A stretch of 47,675 nucleotides of DNA from positions 1-47,675 of the forward strand of contig LPNZ01009329.1 of the NCBI GenBank assembly GCA_001655205.1. The letters run 5' to 3'. A program made the translations under genes and the position numbers. How positions within the stretch are numbered: position 1 is the stretch's first letter; every line of letters begins with the position of its first letter. This stretch comes from Lenisia limosa (lineage: Eukaryota; Breviatea). Positions 21,300 to 33,099 of this stretch are shown here, one piece after another. The notes beneath the pieces were generated by a model that made no database searches, was not told the origin of the DNA, and saw nothing but the letters and a program-made list of their open reading frames with translations.

Positions 21300-24129
21300 A
21301 CAGTTGATTGTGCAGAGAGATGAACCGTCAAGTTGGAGAGGGCGGAGGAAGGGGGCTTGTGCGTCAACCAGAGTGGGTTGCCTAAAAGGTTAGTCTTGGG
21401 GGGGAGGGATGATAGTCACAATGGAAAGAATATCCCATATATGATTAATTGCCAAGTGACCCACATCTCGGCATTTGCTCCACATTGTAGCCCTGTTTGT
21501 GGAAAGACGATGGTGTTGTGATAATCATCTTCATAGATCGCCCTGGCTCGTGAGAGAAGGTGAAACTGCCTCAAAAGTGGGTGAAAAGAGAATACTGTGT
21601 CAATGAAGAGGCTTCACAAGAAACTGTTGATAAGGATCCCCCCCCCCCCCNNNNNNNNNNNNNNNNNNNNNNNNNNNNNNNNNNNNNNNNNNNNNNNNNN
21701 NNNNNNNNNNNNNNNNNNNNNNNNNNNNNNNNNNNNNNNNNNNNNNNCGGGCAACGATGATGACCTCCATGTTTGGCTCTCTCTTCAGGCCCATCTCAGC
21801 CACCACCACCAGTGAAGAGGTGTCATCACATTTAATATCCTGGGTGTGAATTACAAGGGTCAGCATTCTGAGGAAAGAAACAAATTATCTGAGACTGAAA
21901 TCCTGTTGTCATAAATAATTCAAATTGGGGAACAAACTTGTGGAGAATGATGGACTATTTTGACGATTCGTTTCTACTCCCTTAACTCCAGGCCCATATT
22001 CAGCCCCAACAAACATCTGCGGTTTCAGCTTCGAGTGGGAGTGTTTCATGGAGAATATCACTGACATAGACCTGGCAAAGTGATACAAGCTCGTTTACAG
22101 ATGAACCCGATGGAAAAGAGAACAGAACTAACCTCCACGAATAACTTCACACTACTCGGAGTCAATCTGAAGTTGGGGGGCACCTCGGAGCCCCAGAGTT
22201 GGACCAGGATAGGACACTTGAAACGGTGGTCTGGCCACTTGATGGGCTTGGAACCTCTTTCACCAAGTTCCTAAACAGTAAAGCGGGAAGGACGTTACCC
22301 CTTTTCCATGTTCACAAGATTGCATGTGTAAAGAAGACCTGAATGTACTATTTTTCGAGGATCTATTGTGAAATGAGAAAATCTGTCATTGTCCAATATT
22401 CCTATTGCCAAAGTTAAGTTTTTATTCAATATCTCCAGAGCTTCCATACAGGAGAGTGAATTCATAATTTTTTTATCAAAGATTATTTAATCCAGTCTTG
22501 TTTGGTACCGTAGGATTCCCAAGATATCACTCATATTATTCATATCATTTGCATATAGTGATATGTAGAGAGAGAGAGAGAGCTGGATGAAGCCGTCCAC
22601 ACAAAACCAACTTTGCTAAAAACATCGAAATTGACAAAGTCCATTGCGTATTGCACGTTCAGCCGCCCGTTGAGTCCGGAAATCTGAGGACGTGAAACAG
22701 GTAATATAAGAGTAACAGCTTCAATATCATCAAGGATCTTAGTTTGGGCTTTTGAAATATTGACCGGGGAAAGAGGCAAGATCTTAGGTCAACAAAAAAC
22801 CATACTCCAGTGGTTTGATATTGCCGGTAAATTGAGGCGGATACGATTTCGTTGGGCATTGCCATGGACATACTGGCCCACTCCTGGGGAAATGGCAGCT
22901 CTATAGAAATAAAATCTGCTCATCAACAAACATTCACCCAATGAGCCCAATGTGCTGTCAAGATGAACAGAGGATACCCCTCAAACGGTGAGTCACCTTG
23001 AACAAGGCCACTTCATCTTCCTTCACCAATACGCGTCCGTTTCCATCGGGTGACACGAGCTGATGGGTCAAATTGATTGGGCTTCCTCAAAAAAAAAGAG
23101 AAGTATGTCATGATGATGATATGGTTTTATATCAGGCTCAGATATAATTGATGATGATATGGTACTATAGCGGGCTCAGTATTAGTGGCCTGCACCCACA
23201 TCAGGGACGATCTTCTTTTTGCCGCGTTCGCCTCTAGACTTGAGAGACTCGTATTTGTTAATTCTTTGGGCAGAAAGGGTGTGCCCCGTAAGCATGATGC
23301 CATTATGTGGAACAATCTAGAATATGAGAGATGCGGCGCTTCAATTCTGTTTGATGGAGAGGGCTGTATAGCTTCTCACCTCGAAAATGAGCTTGGTACC
23401 TGCAGTTTGCTTCATAGTAACAGCGATGTAACCTTGAACAAAATCTACATTGTCATAAGGAGAAACAACACTCTATGATTATTACGGCTAACTATAGTTG
23501 AATAACCCCCCCCCCCCNNNNNNNNNNNNNNNNNNNNNNNNNNNNNNNNNNNNNNNNNNNNNNNNNNNNNNNNNNNNNNNNNNNNNNNNNNNNNNCCTGT
23601 CACACACCAATAGAATTCCCTGAAGTTGTGAAAACCAAAGAAGAGAAGAGTTAGTAAGTGTATGTAGTCCAAACCATAGCCCATCAATATGAAAGCCCAG
23701 CGCACTTCGATGAGAGAACTCTCTTAGTCTTTTGGCAGGTGGCTCGTAAGTCAAAAGACCGAACCAATGACTCGGGTTGCACTATAATAGTCAGTAGATG
23801 TGGCTCTGTTGCATGCGTCAAGGTTGAGTTATGAACAAGCTATATCTGGAGATTCAGTTTCTTGATATATCGCGTGATAGATAATGCGTTTGGATGCCCC
23901 CCCCCCTCCCACAAGTTAATGGCTTCCGTAATTGGACAAGGAATGGACATGCCACTTGTCCGTAGGGTCCCGCATCTCCACCAATGATCGTCAAAATCAG
24001 CTGTGGCGTGAACAGAAAACAATGATACGGTAATTCTAGACTTGAATCAAGATGTTAACAAGAGGATACTCTGATATGACAGCCACATACCTCATTAGAT
24101 GAATGAGCTGAGAACTTTCTCAGAGCCAT
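21300..24129 (-). CDS. Unrecognised multi-exon coding region; C-terminal part of the beta-helix gene or a separate gene
   Basis: Exons chain in phase from about 24129: MALRKFSAHSSNE, then LILTIIGGDAGPYGQVACPF (24.0 kb), QPESLVRSFDLRATCQKTKR (23.75 kb), a gap, GYIAVTMKQTAGTKLIFE (23.4 kb), IVPHNGIMLTGHTLSAQRIN (23.28 kb), LTHQLVSPDGNGRVLVKEDE (23.03 kb), SMAMPNEIVSASIYRQYQTT (22.83 kb), GLNGRLNVQYAMDFVNFD (22.65 kb), KWPDHRFKCPILVQLWGSEV with NFRLTPSSVKLFVE (22.13-22.27 kb), and VVVAEMGLKREPNMEVIIVA next to the gap at 21651. A last supported exon lies near 21307-21370 (LWLTHKPPSSALSNLTVH or another frame). The first exon can be spliced in phase from the upstream beta-helix gene, giving a membrane helix ILGSLLLAAVFAKMALRKF, or could start a new protein at the ATG at 24129. 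I recognise no family. The strand-rich sequence suggests beta domains. Confidence 0.55.
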
Positions 24130-24174
24130 TTTGGCGAACACTGCAGCCAACAGGAGACCTGGGGGTGGGATGGG

Positions 24175-27100
24175 TTAAAAGTGGTTGTAGACCATTGGCA
24201 AAGGAGAGAAAACACAAGATGCAAAAATAAAAGAGAGAATACACAAGAGAAACAGAGAAAACAGAAGACAAAGAGAAAAAAAAAACAGAAGATGCAAGAA
24301 TTCGAACCCACTGCCGAGAATGCCGCCAGACGTCGTCGGCGAGTCAGTGAGGAAGGTCATGAAGCCTCCACTCTCCTCCGTCTCGGGCTCAGAGGACTCC
24401 TCCTCTTGGTAGTCAATCCACTGCGAAGAACAGGAATCGCAGAGTTCTTTGGCCAAGTCTTTAGTCAGCTCCCCTCCGATCATCTGAAGTGTAAGTTAGG
24501 TTTGGGCTGAAACAAGAAATTTGTACACCAATCTGTTTGGGTAGAAACATATCATATGAAATGCTATTCTACATATTCGAACAGGAGAGCAGTAAAGATT
24601 AAGACAAACCTGGACATTTGTGAAGCCTCCAACAGGACCGTTGGACCATCCAAGAGAGAGTTTCACCACGTTATTCACAAGAGGGTACCAATTGAAGCTA
24701 GTTGTTGACACTACTAAATAAGTGGATGATGAGTAAAGTAGGTTTAAGTTCGTATTTGTGGAGTAAAAACGTGTCTCCTTAACCCTAACAACTTAATAGA
24801 AAAGTATGACATTTGGCTGACAGAAGATCTATCAAGGACACATACCACATGGCAGTCCTTTTTTATCCCCTCATACTTGTGTCAGTCAGGTACATTTCAA
24901 TGTACTTGTTGTTGACATAGAGGAAAGGAAGACCCACTTCTGAGATTTGCATTGCTAAAGTGTGAAGCACTTTGAAAATCCATGTAAGTTGTCAAACAAA
25001 TTCAATATAAGTTGCATGACTAATGGAATTCAAGGTAGGTAGGTGGTATCTTTTGTCTCTAATGAAAAAAGTGTCTCAACGCTCACAAAAATGAACCCAT
25101 TCTGTTGAGAAGAGTTCTTCGGATATCCCAGAAAAGGTGAAGTTTAAGCTTTCAGCAACAATATCGCCATTGTAAGTGATCGCAAATCGGTCAGAAAGGA
25201 GGACAACAGACGTGGTAGTGTCTCTACTCCTAAAATGTTAAAGGAATGACAACTTATGTTTTGAAAAAGAAAACGCAATATCCGCTTACTCGAAGGAGAA
25301 TATACTGACCATCTTGAAATCGTCGCTAGTCCACACAACGGACACAAAAGAGGAAACAATGAGGTTGTTGATATTGTGCTGATGGGATCAGAAAATGATA
25401 CAGTAAAATATGGTCGCCTTCTTGACTCACCATTTTAAGCCATTCCTCAGATTGGCTTGGGGTGGAGGAAATCTCAACAGAAGCCTGAAAAATAAACTAC
25501 AAAGAAGACAATGGAGTACAAATGAGAGTAATCCAGCTTAAAACAATCAACATTTGCTATAAGTGAATCATGAAGGTTGAAAACTCACCCCAGCGTCAAT
25601 TCTAAGACCGTCACAGTCTCCAGAGTCTGAGTCCAGGTTTGTTATTCCATTGCCAGAGATTACAACTTCATTCTAAAGAGTCAAAACAGTAATAACTACA
25701 AAGAATGGATGTTAACGAAGGCTTACCTCAAAGTAACCCTTATCTTGTCCGTAGCCTTTCTTGTTCTTGCGTGAGAAAGACCATTTTCCGATGTCAACAG
25801 AATCAACCTGAAGAATGTCACAATATCACGAGGATACCCTCCAGTCCGATTCAATATTTATTAACAGTGCAGTAATAAAAGCCCTAATCATAACTTCAGC
25901 AATGAACAATCAATCAGAGCCGCCAAGCCAACCTGTCCCAGAGAGTAGGAAACTGACTTCATCCCAGTGAACGTATTGTAGATAGTAAGACTGTGGGCGC
26001 CAGGCTGAATGGACTGGAAATGTTACCTCAAGCCTGAGATTCATACGAAAAAGAAAGCAACTTGCCAAAATATGGTAATTTGATAATAAAACAATGGACA
26101 AAGCAACATACTTCGGTTTCTGGAATGCTGTGGAAGACAATGATGTCCTTGTCATCTTCCTTCTTTGCGCTCATTGACGTCACATTAACGCCCGCATATG
26201 TGGCAATAAAGGATACCTCCTCGATATCGAGATCGTCAGACTCAGAAGACAAAACTAGACCATAGCCGTGCACCTTGGGTGATCAGTTTATCACAAAAAC
26301 CGCAAAAAGAGGAAATGACCTGATATTTTTTGTAGCAAATAAGCCAGTGGAATGCTCACTTTAAAGGACTTGGGTTTAAAGAAATTGGCCTTCTTAGGGA
26401 GTACTGCGGATATGACACCTTCTTTTTCTCTCTCAGGATCATCAAATCTGCAGAAATGCGAGAAGTTGGATTCCCCACTGTCTGTCGTGGCAATGTTGTC
26501 GCTCTGTGTGGTAAAATCATCCAATTATTTCCCAAAAGAGCACCACAACTAACCCTAGCCAACCTTGAAATTCCCAGAAATGGTAATGTTTGTGTTTGTA
26601 GCTGTGCCGTCAGGACAGTAAACACCTGCCACCGTGCTTCCGTAGTTGTCGATAATGTCCGTATCCTCCAGAGTAACCTGTGGAGTCATTAAAAAGGAAA
26701 CAAAAAGTGACAATTGAATGGGGACACACCGGGAATTCAAAGGGCTCAAGCGAAGTTGCAGTTATGACGAAGTAAATGGCACCACCTTTGTCGGATGCAA
26801 CATTGTATTTAACCTTGGGAGTCACAAATAAAAGAATAAAAAAAAAAGAGAGATGATTTAAATTACGAACCTTTGTAGCCTCAATGTAAAGGTTTTGGTT
26901 ATCAAGAAGCTCTAAAGAGTGTAAGTTGTGCTTAACACCATATGATATTATCTAACGATACTGTTCTTTGACATGAGAAGAATTTATTGGACACATTCAT
27001 TGCAAGTAATCAAAAGTAACAAGCCATTCACATACCGGAGTTGACAATGGAAAAAGCCAATGCAGCCCCAGAATCGGCGATATTCTGCTCAAAGGAGCTG

Positions 27101-28665
27101 TCATCAATTGCAATGGATGCACCCTTCGCGAAAATGCCGCCACCGAACTGGGCCTCATTTTGATTGAACAACGTGTTTTCAATTTGCGAAAAGACATTTA
27201 GCTAAACGCATTAGTGCACTTTTTGACAATTTTAGAGAAAGAAAAACAGAGCAGTGTAATTTTCAAGTCAAAAACATCACAAAAGAAGGAGTTAAGGTTA
27301 AAGAAAAGGGACAACACAACAGCTAGAACGTACCTTGTTGACAGAAGGAAACATGATGGCTCCACCTTGGTTAGCCGCCTTGTTTCGAGTGAAAGTGCAG
27401 TCTGTCAGGAACACCTGGGTGCCATCTGTGACCGGTGAACAAGAGTCCATAAAACATACACCACGACACTGTGACAAGTCTTGGCCGATTTTTCTGAGTT
27501 TCTGTCAGTCAAGACTTGACACGCACTTTATATTAATCATAAATCGGAATCCTGGAAACTCAACCCCTAAAGGCCATTTAAACTACAAAAAAAAAAGCTA
27601 ACTAGCACGGAAATAAGAGTTAATGTTCAAGATTTTGTCTCCTAATTTTTTCAACAAAATAAACAATACCCCCCCCCCNNNNNNNNNNNNNNNNNNNNNN
27701 NNNNNNNNNNNNNNNNNNNNNNNNNNNNNNNNNNNNNNNNNNNNNNNNNNNNNNNNNNNTGATGTTGGCCACATTCTCCGTGAAATGGCACTCCACAAGT
27801 GTCAGCACATCTGCAAGGTGAGGAAAGGGTAGTTAGTGACAAGAAAGGCAAAATTGCAAACTTGAATTTTGAATTGCGCCTCCATTGGATGCTGAATTAT
27901 TGACGAAATAAGACTTCTCCAGATAAGCTGGGCTGTCTGTGGTAAGGCCACATCCGTTCTACAAGGGTGAATACTCTGGAAGAAAGCAAATGCGTAACTA
28001 TTACTTTTATCGTGTAATTTTGCACAAAAAAATAATTGCCTTGATATATGAACAGGAAAGCAGCTGTTGATACCCCCATTTTCTCAAAGGAGGACAGGAG
28101 GAGAAAAAATCGGTTTTGTGTCTTTACATATAAAAAATGCGACAGTAATTCAGAAACCAAAACCAAAACCACAATTGACCTAAACTTTAAAAAATATCTT
28201 CATGTAAAGAAGAAAACTAAAGGAAGCTCTGGTTGAACAGGGATACATTATGCAGAGAAAAAAGCAGACATGCCAACATACCATCAATGTGCAGCGATTA
28301 TCCGCAAACTTGAGGCCGGTGCCCCAAAGTGTAACACCAGTCAAAACTAAAGCCTTTTCACAGTTGGTGACTGATAAGTCGAAGAGAAAGAGTTCTCCTC
28401 CCTCGGACGAATAAAACTCAAAGCCTCTTCTCTCATTTGGACATGAGAATATGCCACCATGTAGCTCTACTACTTTGTCTCCAATATCCAACTGCTCAAT
28501 AACCAATGGGTACACCTCATTGGAAAAAATAAAAGACACAAGCTTGTCAGTAGTATCTAGTCCCTTAATTATAGATTCTTGTAGTCCAACTCCTCTAGAA
28601 ACATGGATATTCTTCGAACAGGCTCCCAGGAAGAGAATCAACAAGACAAAATAAGAAAGTCTCAT
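24175..28665 (-). CDS. Secreted or type I surface protein with PMP-like beta-helix repeats
   Basis: The start exon (28665 downwards) has a signal peptide, MRLSYFVLLILFLGACSKN. Repeats of the chlamydial polymorphic-membrane-protein type follow (F-x-x-N ... G-G-A-I/G-G-G-I): SYFVNNSASNGGAIQNS (27.9 kb), CTFTRNKAANQGGAIMF (27.38 kb), LFNQNEAQFGGGIFAKG and SFEQNIADSGAALAF (27.06-27.19 kb), VASDKGGAIYFV (26.8 kb) and DIIDNYGSTVAGVYCPDG (26.65 kb). These predict a right-handed parallel beta-helix. Downstream exons (26.5-24.6 kb) are strand-rich and lectin-like: VSYSLGQVDSVDIGKWSFSR, RFAITYNGDIVAESLNFTF and LPFLYVNNKYIEMYL. They carry several N-x-S/T sites. An acidic linker WIDYQEEESSEPETEESGG (24.4 kb) precedes a possible membrane helix encoded past the next splice. 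The ectodomain and signal are clear; where the protein ends is not. A surface adhesion or wall role is inferred. One gap (27679-27759) interrupts a repeat. Confidence 0.75.
27471..27522. repeat. Foldback element, second family, copy B
   Basis: GTGACAAGTCTTGGCCGA and TCAGTCAAGACTTGACAC are inverted around a short loop. The core AAGTCTTGGCCGATTT is nearly the same as the arm at 19331 (AAGTCTTGCCCGATTT). It is intronic in the beta-helix gene. Confidence 0.75.
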
Positions 28666-29020
28666 TATATGTTCCTAGGAATATATCATCTAATTAATAA
28701 GTATAACTTGAAATCATATCTCAATATCTCAATCAATAACTCTGGGGCTTTTCTTTTTGCTTAACAAGGAGATCCTGAAGATCCTAATCCTTGTTTGTTT
28801 TTGTTTTTTCCTTTGTCTCCTCTTCTCCTCTTGTATGGCTTTATATCAGTGTATTTAAGTATTTAAAGATAATCAACTGCTTAACTGCAGGCTACAGCAA
28901 TGAACACCAGAGCTTAGATCAGTAACCGTTTGCACAAGTTAGGGCGATTCCTGCTAGCCACACAAGTTAGGGCGATTCCTGCTAGCAAACAAGAGACTTT
29001 GCACAAATCAGAAAACCAGG
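28666..29020. promoter_or_regulatory. Divergent upstream region with a 28-bp tandem repeat
   Basis: This 355-bp region separates the start codons of the minus-strand beta-helix gene and the plus-strand BTB gene. A 28-bp unit, with TTAGGGCGATTCCTGCTAGC as its core, occurs twice head to tail (28933-28960 and 28961-28986), ending 34 bp before the BTB start. Placement and exactness suggest paired protein-binding sites; this is inference. No TATA box is obvious. Confidence 0.6.
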
Positions 29021-32000
29021 ATGAGTGGGCCATATAGCTCAGCGAGAACACCTGCCCCCACAACACCCCACGCCAACTCTTATTTCTTCAGATCCCAACC
29101 GTTTGCGGGTGTATTGCATTATATTGTTGTGTTTTTTTTCTCTAACAAGGACACAATAATCAGGATACTTGTACTTATTTTACTGCAACAACGATGATAT
29201 TTTAGCTCGACAGCAACGCCAACCAGAGGAGCTCTTCCGTCATCTTACACAACGCCTGTCCAACAGCCGCAGCAGCAACCAACAACCCCAGCTTTCCTTG
29301 GAAGACAGAACTTCGGTAGGCTGACCAGCATACACTTTATATGATGATGAATACGAAATATTCTACATTCACAGTGTAAGCAATCACGTTTACCGCTTCA
29401 GCCCCGCCACCACCGCGCGCTGACCCTGCTCCGTCAAGGCCCGAACAGAGAAATGGTAGGCATCCCTACCCTGCTTTACATTTTGGGATTCACTTTGGTT
29501 CGAAAAAAAGACTGAATTTCTCGATAAATCCTCTAAAACTATCGATATTTCACTGAATTGCTTTTTGTTCGATGCATAATCCCATCAACTTATTCCCTAT
29601 TTTGTCGCTTTTGATTGTGTAGAAACCCTCTCAATATCTTCGCCGCCACCAAGTTCAGTATCAAACCCTCCACAAAGGTGAGTTGGTTGATCCAGTTTCG
29701 TCTCGATTTCAAAAAAAGATTATCTCTTCTTGAGTATTTTTTTAAGCGTATATTTTGAAGTGCTGTGGTTAGTCTAAACCAAACCAATACCAAATTCTTT
29801 ATTCATTTATCTTAGAACTACAAGACAACTCTCAATGTCCTCTCCAGGCAGGTCTGTCAGATCTCCTTCTCCTGCCCCTGCTTCTCCCATGGTTGGTTTT
29901 TATTTATATTTCTAGGATACAATTTTGAAGAAAAACTTCCATGGTCTTCTCACCCCCTTTTACCCATAGTCCACTCCGCGAGACCCCCAAATAGCAAGTC
30001 CAAGCTCAACTGGCACGGGTTTATCAGCGGCCATGTCACCGCGAAGGTAGGTTACCTTTAGGGTTTCACTTCGGTTTGAGAAAGAACGCTCCAATAGTTT
30101 TCGAGGATTTATCGAGAAATTCAGTCTTTTTTCGAACCGAAGTGATATACTAGTTGCCTTCATGACATCCGAACTCCAACAAGAATCATCTTTTTTTTTT
30201 CGTATACTATATCTATAATATAGTATACTATATATATATATATCTATATAGTATATCGATATATGATATATCATATAGTATGGGATCTAAGAAGATGTAG
30301 GTACCATCCTACCGGATTCAGTTTTTTTTTTTTGAAAACCAACTTTTTTAAAGGAGTTTCTTTTTTATCTCGAGAGAAACAGCATTTTTTACAGCAAATA
30401 AAAGAATAGCCCCGGTCAGGCTTGGGTTTTAACGCAGATCAGTCAACTGTAAATGAGGGGGGTTTTTTCACGTCTCCACACCTTGTATATATGTATATAT
30501 GTAGATGTATATATATATACTCNNNNNNNNNNNNNNNNNNNNNNGGTCATTCCAAGTGTTTCATTTTAACAACTTGTATTTTTTTTTCTCACCCACCAGT
30601 CGAGCAAACTACGTTGGGGACTATTCAATGCCGGGGTCGGCCAGTGACGTAATCGAAATGTCACCTATTGATGAGGAGGCTGAAACCCCTCCTAGTATTC
30701 TGTCCCCTACTGGTGAGTGCTGAACAACTCTTGCATTCCTAGGGTGTTTTGTTTTGTTCAATTTTCAATTTCATTCTTTGCCAGACATACATTAACGATG
30801 CAGGTAACCAGTTTATTACAATTGCGGCACAAAGTCCCATGGTCAGTTCATTGGCACTTTTTTGTTTTTGCTAATTTATTTTTGGTAATGATCATAATTT
30901 ATTATTACCGTTCTAAAGATTATCACTGGATTCTCTTCTTCCACCGACGTTTTGATTGTATTAACCCTCAGCGTTCATCGCATTACTTCGTTTTACTCCC
31001 CAGCGGCGAGACCTGACCATCCAACAAGTGACTGCGTTATCCCAAGACATTTCGACCGGTCCAAGACCTGACGTGTATGCATTCTTCATGCTCGTATTAC
31101 CCATCACTATTTGGGTTTCTTTTGGGGGAAAAGTTTTTTTTTCTTATGACGAATAGGCCTTCCCCCAGTAAATCCAGCAAGCTTCTGGGCAAACTTGGAA
31201 AGAAGGAAAAGAAGCAAAAACGTAAGCAATTCGATTTCAAGAAGCCGTATCACCTTTTTGTTATCTCCTAATTCGTCCAACTCTGCTATTTAGGTTGAAT
31301 ATGTAACAATTGTCAAATTTTCATACAGCACTTATCCACCAGACAACCGACTGATGTTTGATCGCCCTCTGGCTCTCAACAATGCCCACCACATGTTACC
31401 GCTTGAATTGGCTCAGTTGGTCAATTCCCAACATTTTAGTGATGTCACGTTCGTTGTTGAAGGAAAGGTCTGTGGCTTCTTTTTGTCTGAAAATTTTGTT
31501 TTGATTGTAATTCTGGAAAAGAAATGTAAAAGAAAACTGGAGGGGGTCTTTTCTGGGAATGAATAATGGAAGTAAAGCGTTTGTAATGAGATATCTAACA
31601 TGAAACCACCACCTTAAGCGTTTTTCAACTCATGTTCTTTAGCCTATTTATGGGCATCGGTGCATCCTTGCTGCAAGGTGTGTTCTCATTGATCCACTGC
31701 AAGCTTGTTTCTTCTTTCACTCTTTCTAGGTGTCAGCACTTTATCAAGATTTTCAGTCAGAGTCCAGACCCCAAAGTGGACATTCATATGCCAGACATTA
31801 GAGCCCCAGTGTTTCTTGCGATTCTTCACTTCCTTTACACGTGAGATTTTTATATGTAAACTTCATACCGATACTCCCGAGAGAATTGCTGACCCTTATA
31901 GTGATCGAGTGTCTATCATGGCAGAGATGGCGGCTGATCTCTACATTGCTTCAGATGATTTTGGTATTTTCTCTCTTCGGGCGGTGAGGGGGATCGTTTA

Positions 32001-32926
32001 GACCCCATGATGCCTGAAGTAGTTTGTCTCTCATTGAATCCATGAAACTTCTTTTCTAGAGATACCTGGTTCACTCGTTTTAGATCTGCCAACGACTCCT
32101 CAATTACTCAATTTCTGTCGAAAATGTGGCGTGGACTCTTCACAGTGCTGAGCGATTGGTAGGATCAGCGCTATCATTATGAGCATACTTTTTTTTTGGG
32201 GGGGGGTGTTTCGCTTTTCTCTCTTGACTTCTCAGAACATTCCAATGCTGAAGGATCGCTGTCTGCAGTACATCAGTATGTATTTCGATGACGTCATTAA
32301 GGTCTGTACGGCCCTTGTACTTCGCTATTATAGTATTCACAAGAAAAAACCTCTTACTCTTTTTCCAACTCTAACAATGTTATTATTTCATAAATCATAA
32401 CATCTCGAAATAATTAGTCGTCTTTAATTGACCTAGACTGAGGGATTCCTTATGCTTCCTCGTGCCCTTCTTGTTGAGGTTCTAAAGAAACGGGGAGGCG
32501 AAAGCGATGATGAAGATGGAGTATGATGGCAGTTTTGTATGACGTCCCCCTTTCTTATAAGGTTATAACTATAAACTTGTCGGAAAACTCTGTTTTGGGC
32601 TAATGCTCTAGGGAAGGAAACGCAAAAAGAAGGACCGAAGTAGCAAGAAAGACAAGAAAGATAGCAGTGATCTTGATAAAAGACGGCAGCAATGGGAACG
32701 CCAGAACTCAGCTTATGACGGACACGGTGGTGGCTACGGAGGGCCCCAGGAAGGTTTGCAACACTAGCCCCATAAATTTGCTGCAGGAATACTATTAAAA
32801 ATGATGGTCAAGCTAGTTTTTTTTTTTGTTGTATTTTCTTTTGAAACGCCAGGCGGACCCGGATATGGCAGGGGCCCAGCACCGCACCCAGGGAGGCGAG
32901 GGCCCTCCCCCCAACGACGAAGATAG
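29021..32926 (+). CDS. BTB/POZ domain protein with disordered N-terminus and basic RG-rich tail
   Basis: The ATG at 29021 begins MSGPYSSARTPAPTTPHANS. Phase-consistent exons encode a long Pro/Gln/Ser-rich arm (TTPVQQPQQQPTTPAFLGRQ; SISSPPPSSVSNPPQ; SVRSPSPAPASPM), then an acidic segment DVIEMSPIDEEAETPPSILS (30.65 kb) and a Lys-rich stretch SSKLLGKLGKKEKKQK (31.2 kb). The BTB fold runs from 31.35 to 31.98 kb: SQHFSDVTFVVEGK, then PIYGHRCILAAR, CQHFIKIFSQSPDPKVDIHM, APVFLAILHFLYT and MAEMAADLYIASDDF. A BACK-like helical part follows (ICQRLLNYSISVENVAWTLH; NIPMLKDRCLQYISMYFDDV). The tail is acidic, then KRKKKDRSSKKDKKDSSD, then GHGGGYGGPQ and GRRGPSPQRRR, ending TAG at 32924-32926. BTB proteins dimerise and often recruit Cullin-3 (family knowledge); the partner here is unknown. 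The GR/GG-rich tail could bind RNA. Assembly of one splice near 30.8-31.1 kb is uncertain. Confidence 0.82.
29483..29560. mobile_element. Foldback (MITE-like) element, copy 4
   Basis: GGGATTCACTTTGGTTCGAA is followed by AAAAAGACTGAATTTCTCGA and the core ATAAATCCTCTAAAACTATC. It has the left arm and core, and the right arm is weak. It lies inside a BTB-gene intron (about 29458-29622), away from both splice sites. Confidence 0.7.
30060..30146. mobile_element. Foldback (MITE-like) element, copy 5
   Basis: GGGTTTCACTTCGGTTTGAG at the left and TTTTTTCGAACCGAAGTGAT at the right are inverted. The centre has TTTTCGAGGATTTATCGAGA. It lies in a BTB-gene intron, starting about 12 bp after the donor at 30048. 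Confidence 0.75.
30195..30285. repeat. TA-rich palindromic tract
   Basis: Nested inverted words such as GTATACTATATCTATAATAT and ATATAGTATATCGATATATG can extrude as hairpins. It is intronic in the BTB gene, just after the foldback element. Confidence 0.6.
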
Positions 32927-33099
32927 CTGTCATGGTTTTGAGGTTGTATTTTTTTAAAAAAATATTCAATTGTTTTTTTTTGTTTTTTTGTGTACCCAAT
33001 CTGTCATATACAATGAAGTTTTATTTTTTTCCAGATTAAAGGAACAACATAGCTACATCAAATTTCATTCACACAACACAATAATAAATAATAGGGACA

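Noticed and set aside
20870-21367. Minus-strand 165-codon hydrophobic frame resembling a membrane protein
   Set aside because: It spans an N gap and an A-rich tandem repeat, so the Leu/Phe/Val content is compositional.
22563-22583. GA dinucleotide run
   Set aside because: A simple microsatellite in an intron, with nothing further to support a function.
24175-24340. Hydrophobic C-terminal tail on the minus strand, as an alternative membrane anchor
   Set aside because: The T-rich sequence is better read as an intron (donor GTGGGT, acceptor CCCCCAG), although a retained-intron form cannot be excluded.
29207-29940. A second open frame through the first BTB exons
   Set aside because: It stays open by chance for four exons but does not connect in phase to the later exons, whereas the Pro/Gln/Ser frame does.
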